NCBI GenBank assembly: GCA_035937595.1
Contig: DASZHS010000039.1
Coordinates: 37,477 to 101,476, forward strand
DNA length: 64,000 nucleotides
DNA from: Palsa-459 sp035937595
GTDB lineage: Bacteria > Actinomycetota > Acidimicrobiia > Acidimicrobiales > RAAP-2
Direction of reading: 5' to 3'
Part shown: positions 58,223-64,000 of the stretch, one piece after another
Numbering within the stretch: position 1 is the stretch's first letter
Layout: the number at the start of each line of letters is the position of its first letter
Notes under the pieces: generated by a model
What the model saw: the letters and a program-made list of their open reading frames with translations, nothing else
Databases searched by the model: none
What the model was told of the DNA's origin: nothing
Translations under genes and position numbers: made by a program

Positions 58223-58313
58223 CTCGTCATCGTCATCTGGTGGTGGTCATCTCGTCGTCGTCATCTCGTCGTGGTCACCTCGTCGTGGTCATCTCGTCGT
58301 GGTCATCTCGTCG
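58219..58313 (-). repeat. 14-bp tandem repeat forming a ladder of overlapping start/stop codons
   Basis: Minus-strand unit ATGACCACGACGAG, period 14, at ATG/GTG positions 58306, 58292, 58278 (GTG), 58264, 58250, 58236 and 58222. The DUF4350 stop TGA overlaps the first ATG. Each unit opens a five-codon ORF (M/V-T-T-T-R; the last is M-T-M-T-R) whose TGA overlaps the next start as ATGA or GTGA. The mini-ORFs span 58306-58289, 58292-58275, 58278-58261, 58264-58247, 58250-58233 and 58236-58219. The seventh start codon begins moxR. Because 14 is not a multiple of three, each step shifts the frame by -1. Differences between units are synonymous (ACC/ACG, AGA/AGG) or keep a start codon, apart from one T-to-M change. 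Confidence 0.9.
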
Positions 58314-59472
58314 CCCTCTCGGCCGTCAGCCACGCGAGGGCTCGACCCGCGGCGACGGCGTCGTCGCGCGTGGCCACCGACGTCGTGGCGCCGCGGACGA
58401 CCCACTCGGGGATGCCGCGGTCGGCGGCATCTTCGTCGATCTGCGCCGGCGCGGCGAGCTGGTCGAGTCGCAGCGCGCGCAGGAGCGAGCGACGCGCGGC
58501 CAGCACGACGGGGGCCGACGCCTCGGTGACGCGATCGGCGGGCATCGCCGCGAGGAGCGCCCCCATCGCCACGGCGTGCCCGGCGCGCGCCGGCGCCAGT
58601 GCGCGCGCCCTCGACTCGAGCGGGCCGAAGCGGCGTGCCGCCGACGCGAGCCAGACCGCGATGGCCAGCCCGACGACGGCGAGCGCCGCCACCCACCATG
58701 CGGGCAGCGCCTCGAGCCCCGACGCCGTCGGCGCAGGGGCGCTGTCCCACGCGTCGAGCACGACCGGGCGGCCGCGCGGCGCGGCGAGGTTCCACGCGAG
58801 CGCCGCGTCGTCCACCTGCCCGAGGCTCGCATTGCGCAGCGGCACCGAGGAGGCGACCCACACGAGCCTCCCCGCGCTCGCGACGAAGGTGCCGCCGGCG
58901 CCTTGGACGTCGACGTGCACCGGGCCGGTCGTGCGCAGGACGCCGCGCCCGGTGACGAGCGAGGTGACGCCGAAGCTGAGCGCGCCGCGAGCCGTCGAGG
59001 TGATCCGGCCGGCCGGCTGGTCCACCAGCGTGACGGCGACGCCTCGGGGCAGCAGCGGCGCGAGCCCCCCGGGCGCGGCCCCGACGAAGACGACCCGGCC
59101 GCGCGCCGCGACGACGGCTCGCGCGAGGACGCGATCCGCACCGCCGAACCGCCGCGGGTCGAGGACGAGGAGCGTGGCGCCGCCGGGCACGGCCGACGCC
59201 GCCGGGGGCGAGGTCGGCAGCGAGACGGCGTGGCCGGCCCGCGCGAGCAGCGCGACGAGCCCGGCGGTGCCGCTGGGTCCTGTCGCGGTGGGGCTGGTCG
59301 CCGCGGTGGGGGCGGTGCGGCTGCCGATCACCGAGCCGAAGAGCGAGCCGAGGAACTCGACGACGAGCACGCCGGCCACGACCACGACGAGGGCGCGCAC
59401 GGCGAACGGGAGCCGCCCCCACGCCTCGGCCGTCCCCCCGTGAGAGGGCTCGGCGACGCCGACGACGCTCAC
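58303..59472 (-). CDS. DUF4350 domain membrane protein
   Basis: The 389-residue product has an N-terminal membrane helix (VRALVVVVAGVLVVEFLGSLF), an extracytoplasmic domain of the DUF4350 kind (GPSGTAGLVALLARAGHAVS, then TLLVLDPRRFG), a second helix (WWVAALAVVGLAIAVWLASA) and a cytoplasmic tail of about 110 residues. DUF4350 proteins occur with MoxR and DUF4129 genes. The GTG overlaps the DUF4129 stop (GTGA); the stop begins the 14-bp ladder leading to moxR. Confidence 0.85.
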   Translation of the reverse strand: MSVVGVAEPSHGGTAEAWGRLPFAVRALVVVVAGVLVVEFLGSLFGSVIGSRTAPTAATSPTATGPSGTAGLVALLARAGHAVSLPTSPPAASAVPGGATLLVLDPRRFGGADRVLARAVVAARGRVVFVGAAPGGLAPLLPRGVAVTLVDQPAGRITSTARGALSFGVTSLVTGRGVLRTTGPVHVDVQGAGGTFVASAGRLVWVASSVPLRNASLGQVDDAALAWNLAAPRGRPVVLDAWDSAPAPTASGLEALPAWWVAALAVVGLAIAVWLASAARRFGPLESRARALAPARAGHAVAMGALLAAMPADRVTEASAPVVLAARRSLLRALRLDQLAAPAQIDEDAADRGIPEWVVRGATTSVATRDDAVAAGRALAWLTAERATR

Positions 59473-60128
59473 CGCGCACCCACCGCGTCGCGAGGGGCGG
59501 TGACGAGCTCCGGCCAGCGGGCGAAGGCGGCGTCGACGTCACGGCCCGACGCCGGCACGCCGGCATAGGCGACGAGGGTGTGCACCGAGGCGAGCTCGTC
59601 GAACGTCGGCGAGCGCACCTGCGCCGCGACCGCCGCCGTCGTGAGCGTCCTGCGCTCTCGGACCACGCCTCTCGCCTCGAGCTGCTCGAGCCCCGCCTCG
59701 AACCGAAGCCGCAGGGCGAGGTCGAGGTCGCCCGACGCGCGCGCGGCCGCCGCGCGGTCGAGCAGCGCCTCGGACCGGCGTCGGCGGACGGCTCGCTCGG
59801 TGTCCCCGTCGCGCTCCTCTCGCCCCGGTCGGTCGCGACGTGCCCACAGGACGCAGAGCAGGGTCACGACGAGCACCCCCAGCACGATGAGGACCGCGAC
59901 CGCGTACCCCCCGAAGACCGCGTGGGCCGCGTGTCCGACCGGGTGGGCGAGGAACCGTCGGAGCACCGAGAGGATCCAGTGGAGCGCCGAGACGAGGACG
60001 TGGCCCACGTCGTCGGCGAGCCGCTGCAGGGTGCCGGGTGCGCGCCGGGGCGTCACGAACGGCGGCGCACCCAGGATGGACCGCGCCGTCGCGCGCGCCG
60101 TCGCGGCGTAGCGATCGGGCGGCACCAT
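59469..60128 (-). CDS. DUF4129 domain membrane protein
   Basis: The 219-residue protein has one main membrane helix (GYAVAVLIVLGVLVVTLLCVLW) followed by the cytoplasmic DUF4129 domain: ARASGDLDLALRLRFEAGLE, then QLEARGVVRERRTLTTAAVA, then VHTLVAYAGVPASGRDVDAA. Its function is unknown. It is always next to DUF4350/MoxR-type genes in such clusters. ATG at 60128 lies two bases after the upstream stop. Confidence 0.85.
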   Translation of the reverse strand: MVPPDRYAATARATARSILGAPPFVTPRRAPGTLQRLADDVGHVLVSALHWILSVLRRFLAHPVGHAAHAVFGGYAVAVLIVLGVLVVTLLCVLWARRDRPGREERDGDTERAVRRRRSEALLDRAAAARASGDLDLALRLRFEAGLEQLEARGVVRERRTLTTAAVAAQVRSPTFDELASVHTLVAYAGVPASGRDVDAAFARWPELVTAPRDAVGAR

Positions 60129-60130
60129 CG

Positions 60131-61171
60131 CTAGCCCGCCGGCGGCCACGGCCCACCGGTGGGGGACGTCGGCGGGGGCGGCGGCCAGGGTGGGACGGGG
60201 CGACCGGGGTCGAGCACGACCCTCGGCTTCGGCAGGAACTCGACCGTCGTCGCGGGCGCGCCACCGGCGAGTCCCTCGCTGAGCATGGCGAGGTCGAGGC
60301 CCTCCTTGCGGACGCGCAGGTCGACGGTGAGCACCGTCGCGATCGAGCAGGCGAGCGGGATGAAGACGAGGATCGCGAGCGCCTGGCCGGCGAAGGACGT
60401 GACGAAGGCGCGCCACCCGACGTCCGCCGCGGGGATCGCGAGGTCCGCGAGGACACGGATGATCCCGTTCGCGACCTCCGCCACGATGACGAACAGCAGC
60501 TCCCAGAGCAAGACGGTGCCGAACACCGACCACCACGCGCCCCGGACGAGCGTCACGGACCGGCGCACCGCCGCGGGGCCGTGGACGCCCTCCATCACGA
60601 GGGACGGCCCCACGGCTCGGCACGAGACCCACCACCAGACAATGAAGACGACCATGAGGGCGATCGTGGGGAAGGCGAGCAGGAGGCCCGGCGCGTGGAG
60701 CGGGACGTCGGCGACGACGACGGCGAGGCAGACCGCGAGCGCGCCCACGAAGCCGGCGAGCACCACGAGGTCGATCCACAGGAGCGAGCCGACACGGCGC
60801 AGGCCCTGGGTGAGGACCTCCCGCCACGTCGTCGGCCGGCCGAGGTAGACGTCGCCGTACGCCGTGTAGGTGACGGCCTTGCCGGGGATCCACAGCAGCC
60901 ACAGCACGACGAACGTGATGACCGTCGACCCGATCACCCCGTAGTGGACCGAGGTCGAACCGTCGAACTGGCGCACGACGAGGGGGCCGCCCGACGTGAG
61001 GGTCACGGCGACCCACGCCGAGAGCGCGCCGTCGATCAGCGCGACGGGGACCGCGACGGCGACGAGTGCGGGCACCAGCGAGCGGAAGCTCCGGACGTAC
61101 AGCTTGATCCCGGCGTCGATCCGCTCGCCGACACCGAGCGGGCGCAGGACAGTGGCGGCAGGGATCGTCAT
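60131..61171 (-). CDS. Multi-pass membrane protein at the head of the MoxR cluster
   Basis: The 346-residue product starts RPLGVGERIDAGIKLYVRSF, the pattern seen in actinobacterial glycerophosphoryl-diester-phosphodiesterase-type membrane domains. About six long helices follow (for example VVLAGFVGALAVCLAVVVAD), and a Pro-rich tail (PVPPWPPPPPTSPTGGPWPP). No enzyme residues are visible. Its ATG has no ribosome-binding site but overlaps the stop of a small upstream ORF (ATGA), so it is probably translated by coupling. Confidence 0.75.
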   Translation of the reverse strand: MTIPAATVLRPLGVGERIDAGIKLYVRSFRSLVPALVAVAVPVALIDGALSAWVAVTLTSGGPLVVRQFDGSTSVHYGVIGSTVITFVVLWLLWIPGKAVTYTAYGDVYLGRPTTWREVLTQGLRRVGSLLWIDLVVLAGFVGALAVCLAVVVADVPLHAPGLLLAFPTIALMVVFIVWWWVSCRAVGPSLVMEGVHGPAAVRRSVTLVRGAWWSVFGTVLLWELLFVIVAEVANGIIRVLADLAIPAADVGWRAFVTSFAGQALAILVFIPLACSIATVLTVDLRVRKEGLDLAMLSEGLAGGAPATTVEFLPKPRVVLDPGRPVPPWPPPPPTSPTGGPWPPAG

Positions 61172-61233
61172 GGTGTCGTCGCTCGGGCTGCGGCGTGCGA
61201 CCTTGGCCCGGTGGCGGCGTCGACGTCGAGCAT
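61168..61233 (-). CDS. Leader-peptide ORF coupled to the membrane protein gene
   Basis: A 21-codon ORF (MLDVDAATGPRSHAAARATT then P) begins at ATG 61233, nine bases after a strong AAGGAG; an ATG two codons earlier (61239) is the alternative. Its TGA overlaps the ATG of the next gene (ATGA). A TAGCCT hexamer lies at 61265-61260, so this ORF would be the first thing read on the operon mRNA. The peptide resembles nothing I know; a coupling role is inferred. Confidence 0.55.
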   Translation of the reverse strand: MLDVDAATGPRSHAAARATTP

Positions 61234-61259
61234 GACCATGATCTCCTTGGTGCTTCGCG

Positions 61260-61265
61260 AGGCTA
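61260..61265 (-). promoter_or_regulatory. -10 of the DUF4129/DUF4350/moxR/DUF58 operon
   Basis: TAGCCT on the minus strand with a short leader carrying AAGGAG (61248-61243). The remaining 61266-61343 contains nothing else that I can identify. Confidence 0.5.
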
Positions 61266-61343
61266 ACAACGAGGCTCGGACCCGAGGTGCGATCCCGGGC
61301 GCGACCCGACGTGGCACCGACCCTGGCGCACCGGCGTGCCTCG

Positions 61344-62147
61344 CTAGGACGCGAGGATGAACTGCTCGATCGCGGCGGCGAACCCCTCGTCGTCGTTCGA
61401 CGCCGTCACCCGGTGCGCGCTCTGCTGGACGGCGGGAGCGCTGTTGCCCATCGCGATGCTGAGTCCCGACTGGGCGAACATGAGCATGTCGTTCGCGCCG
61501 TCCCCGATCGTCGCGATCTCGTCACGGCGCACGCCGAGGGCGGTCGAGAGGTAGGCGATGACCGCGCCCTTGTTCGCGTCGAGGTGCGTCACGTCGAGGT
61601 AGTACGGCTGCGACGTGCTCGCCGCGACGCGCCCGCCGAAGGCGTCCTGGGTCGAACGCAGCGCCGTGGCGATGGTGTCCGCGTCGTCGCTGACCCCGAC
61701 GATCTTGACCACGTCCTCCACGGGTCCGGTGCCCGGCCGCACGGTCGGCGGGAACTGGACGGTGGCGGCCTCCTGGGCGACGTGGGGGCCGTCGGGGTCA
61801 CGCACGATCCAGTCGTTGCCCTGGTAGCACCACACGTCGACGCCGCTCGCCTCCAGGACCCCGACGATCGCGGGCACCAGTGCGGCGTCCACGCAGTGCT
61901 CCTCGAGGGCCGAGAGGTCCGGGGCCACGATGAGGCCGCCGTTGAAGCCGGCCATCGGGTCGGTGAGCGCGAGCGGCTCCACCAGCATCGCCATCCCCCG
62001 CGGCGGCCGGCCGCTCGTCACGGCGAAGTGGATCGACGCGTCGTGCAGGCGTGCGACCGCCGCGACCGCGGCGTCGGTGAGGGTCTTGTCGGGGGTGACG
62101 AGGGTCCCGTCGACGTCAGAGACGACGAGGCGGATCGGCGTCGTCAC
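61344..62147 (-). CDS. HAD-superfamily hydrolase, Cof type
   Basis: The 267-residue product has HAD motif I VVSDVDGTLVTPD, motif II FAVTSGRP, and motif III/IV NKGAVIAYL ... IATIGDGANDMLMFAQSG, with the large cap of the Cof subfamily (sugar-phosphate or flavin-phosphate phosphatases). GTG at 62147 overlaps the zwf stop (GTGA), placing it in the rpiA-zwf operon and suggesting a sugar phosphate as substrate, though this is inference. Confidence 0.9.
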   Translation of the reverse strand: MTTPIRLVVSDVDGTLVTPDKTLTDAAVAAVARLHDASIHFAVTSGRPPRGMAMLVEPLALTDPMAGFNGGLIVAPDLSALEEHCVDAALVPAIVGVLEASGVDVWCYQGNDWIVRDPDGPHVAQEAATVQFPPTVRPGTGPVEDVVKIVGVSDDADTIATALRSTQDAFGGRVAASTSQPYYLDVTHLDANKGAVIAYLSTALGVRRDEIATIGDGANDMLMFAQSGLSIAMGNSAPAVQQSAHRVTASNDDEGFAAAIEQFILAS

Positions 62148-63589
62148 TCGGGCAGGTACCAGCGATGCGGCGAGATGAGGTCCGCGATCGACTCCGGGCC
62201 CCACGACCCGCGCCAGTAGGGCTCGACCGGCGGCGGCGCCTCGAGCAGCGGCGCGGAGAGCTCCCAGAGCCGCTCGATGCCGTCGGACCTCGTGAACAGC
62301 GCCTGGTTGCCGTGCATCGCCTCCAACAGCAGGTGCTCGTAGGCCGCGAGGTTGTGCACCTCGAGGAACGAGCTCGCGTAGTCGAACGTCATCCGGGCCG
62401 GGCTGAGGCGCAGGTGCGGCCCGGGCCGCTTGGCGAGGAAGTCGACGTGGACCGAGCCGGGGTCCGCGAAGTCGATCACGATGCGGTTGCCGTGCTGGCC
62501 GTGGACCGCGGCCTCGTCGGGGAAGATCCGCATCGTCGGCGCGCAGAGCCCGATCGTCACGACCTGGCGGGACTGGGCGAGGCACTTGCCGGTCCGCAGG
62601 TAGAACGGGACGCCCTTCCAGCGCCAGTTGTCGACCTCGGTGCGAAGCGCGACGAAGGTCTCGGTCGACGAGGACGCGCCGACGCCCGGCTCCTTGCGGT
62701 AGCCGTCGTACTGCCCCCGCACGACGGCGCGGGGGTCGACGTCCGGCATCGACTCGAAGACCTTCACCATCTCGTCGCGCAAGGGCTGGGCGTTGAGCGA
62801 CGTCGGCGGCTCCATCGCGACGATGCCCATCAGCTGGAACAGGTGCGTCACGACCATGTCGCGGAACGCGCCGCACCCTTGGTAGAAGGCGGCGCGGCCC
62901 TCGATCGAGATCGCCTCGGGCACGTCGATCTGGACGTAGCTCACGTGGTCGCGGTTCCAGATCGGCTCGAAGAGCCCGTTCGCGAAGCGCAGCGCAAGGA
63001 TGTTGTCGATGGACTCCTTCCCGAGGAAGTGGTCGATCCGGAAGACCTGCGACTCCTCGAAGTACATCGCGATGACGGCGTTCAGCGCCTTCGCACTGGC
63101 GAGGTCATGGCCGAAGGGCTTCTCGCAGATGACCCGGGCGTGCTCGTTGAGGCCGGCGTGCCCCAACAGCTCGATCATCGAGGGGAACGCGTCCGGCGGC
63201 ACCGCGAGGTGGTGGAGGCGGCGGGGGTGTCCCCCGATCTCGCGCTCGGCGTCCTCGACCGCGTGCACCAGCGCCGTCGCGTCGCCGGGGTCCGCGACGG
63301 CGAAGCTGAGCGTGGGCGCGAACTCGTCCCAGGTGGCGTCGTCCGGCTTCGTGCGACCGAACTCGCGGACCGCGTCACGGGCGTGGCGCCGGAACTCCTC
63401 GGCGCTGAGCGCGAAGGCGGTGGGCGCAGAGCCCACGATGCGGAAGCGCTGCGGCAGCAGCCCCGCCTCGAACAGGTGGAAGAGGCCGGGCAGGATCTTG
63501 CGCTTCGCGAGGTCCCCGGTCGCACCGAACAGGACGATGACGTGGTCGTCGGGCTTCGCCATCTGGCCCGCCGGCTCCGGCACGCTCAC
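62144..63589 (-). CDS. zwf: Glucose-6-phosphate 1-dehydrogenase
   Basis: Oxidises glucose 6-phosphate to 6-phosphogluconolactone, the entry to the oxidative pentose phosphate pathway. The 481 residues have the nucleotide site VLFGATGDLAKRKILPGLF, EKPFGHDLASAKALN, and the catalytic RIDHFLGKESIDNI with the active-site His. The GTG overlaps the rpiA stop (GTGA); rpiA, zwf and the HAD gene form one coupled unit. Confidence 0.96.
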   Translation of the reverse strand: MSVPEPAGQMAKPDDHVIVLFGATGDLAKRKILPGLFHLFEAGLLPQRFRIVGSAPTAFALSAEEFRRHARDAVREFGRTKPDDATWDEFAPTLSFAVADPGDATALVHAVEDAEREIGGHPRRLHHLAVPPDAFPSMIELLGHAGLNEHARVICEKPFGHDLASAKALNAVIAMYFEESQVFRIDHFLGKESIDNILALRFANGLFEPIWNRDHVSYVQIDVPEAISIEGRAAFYQGCGAFRDMVVTHLFQLMGIVAMEPPTSLNAQPLRDEMVKVFESMPDVDPRAVVRGQYDGYRKEPGVGASSSTETFVALRTEVDNWRWKGVPFYLRTGKCLAQSRQVVTIGLCAPTMRIFPDEAAVHGQHGNRIVIDFADPGSVHVDFLAKRPGPHLRLSPARMTFDYASSFLEVHNLAAYEHLLLEAMHGNQALFTRSDGIERLWELSAPLLEAPPPVEPYWRGSWGPESIADLISPHRWYLPE

Positions 63590-64000
63590 GTCGATCCTCC
63601 AGGGCTCAGGGACGTCGCCGTCGCACCGCGACCGACGAGCACCTTAGTGAGCAGGTCCGGCGCGAACAGCCCGTGCTCGATGACGCCGGGCAGCGAGGAC
63701 AGCGCCGCGGCGAGCGCCGCGGGATCGGCGACCTCGCCGCGGAAGTCGGCGAGCACGCCGCCGTCGGGCGAGGGTGCGACGTCGCGCACCGTGACGTGCT
63801 CGAGGCGTCGCAGCGTCGAGGCGAGCCCGAACCGAAGGAGCTCGACGGGCACCGGCGGGCCGATGCGCTCGACGAGCTTCGAGGCGTCGACGATGACGAC
63901 GAAGGCGTCCGCGGACGCGGCCACCACCTTCTCCCTCGTGAGCGCGCCGCCCCGGCCCGTCACGACCCAGCCGTCGGGCGCCACCTCGTCGGCGCCGTCG
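63586..64000 (-). CDS. rpiA: Ribose-5-phosphate isomerase A (3' part only)
   Basis: Interconverts ribose 5-phosphate and ribulose 5-phosphate. The visible C-terminal 137 codons contain DGADEVAPDG at the right edge of the window, GRGGALTREKVVAASADAFV and VDASKLVERIGPPVPVELL, all RpiA signatures including the catalytic Asp and Lys region. The 5' end lies outside the window. It is coupled to zwf by a GTGA overlap. Confidence 0.94.
   Translation of the reverse strand, partial: DGADEVAPDGWVVTGRGGALTREKVVAASADAFVVIVDASKLVERIGPPVPVELLRFGLASTLRRLEHVTVRDVAPSPDGGVLADFRGEVADPAALAAALSSLPGVIEHGLFAPDLLTKVLVGRGATATSLSPGGST

Noticed and set aside
58219..58313. The 14-bp array read as a CRISPR or a regulator-binding iteron
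   Set aside because: There are no spacers, so it is not a CRISPR. An iteron cannot be excluded, but the exact preservation of start/stop overlaps in every unit is better explained by translation.

Overview
The window is a GC-rich stretch of bacterial chromosome with almost no spacer DNA, and nearly every base belongs to a recognisable core gene. The unbroken run rpmG - tRNA - secE - nusG - rplK - rplA - rplJ - rplL - rpoB - rpoC - rpsL - rpsG - fusA - tuf - rpsJ - rplC/D/W/B - rpsS - rplV - rpsC, the frequent GTG starts, the MptB-like mannosyltransferase and the many promoters placed for leaderless transcripts point to an actinobacterium. An Acidimicrobiia-like lineage is plausible, but that is inference. 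I see no insertion sequence, prophage, CRISPR array or composition break.

Region 1 (1-20870, all minus strand) is the transcription/translation block: three tRNAs (Thr, Met, Trp), L33, SecE, NusG, L11, L1, a likely L10 leader RNA, L10, L7/L12, RpoB, RpoC, S12, S7, EF-G, EF-Tu, S10 and the L3-to-S3 part of the S10 operon, running off the left edge inside rpsC. Several of these proteins carry unusual acidic or His-rich extensions (L22, L10, L4, NusG). S12 has Arg at position 88, a change that gives streptomycin resistance in other bacteria.

Region 2 (20871-38931) holds mostly single genes: a GNAT acetyltransferase, an MptB-like mannosyltransferase, tRNA-Tyr, YajQ, a GtrA-like protein, a family 1 glycosidase, TesB, citrate synthase, UDP-sulfoquinovose synthase, RmuC, a PhoU-like protein, aspartate-semialdehyde dehydrogenase and aspartokinase, two tandem cyclophilins, and a divergent HxlR regulator / MFS exporter pair with a PaaI-type thioesterase.

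Region 3 (39031-48344) is an acyl-CoA block resembling much of the ethylmalonyl-CoA pathway: 3-hydroxyacyl-CoA dehydrogenase, ethylmalonyl-CoA mutase, propionyl-CoA carboxylase beta chain with a 58-residue partner gene, an epimerase, crotonyl-CoA carboxylase/reductase and thiolase. A GT-C-like membrane glycosyltransferase sits inside it.

Region 4 (48348-64000) has a SixA-like phosphatase, UppP, a secreted SGNH protein, recR-dnaX, the SRP RNA, tRNA-Ser and tadA. Next comes a MoxR/DUF58/DUF4350/DUF4129/SpoIIM/RDD membrane cluster, then a HAD phosphatase, zwf and a partial rpiA.

Two features stand out. About nineteen protein genes have a TANNNT (once GATAAT) -10 hexamer ending only 6-8 bases before the start codon, the geometry of leaderless mRNAs. 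In the MoxR cluster, the stop codon of the DUF4350 gene is joined to the moxR start by seven start/stop overlaps repeated every 14 bp. These define six consecutive five-codon mini-ORFs, each ending on the start codon of the next. The same operon begins with a small leader-peptide ORF that ends in the same kind of overlap.
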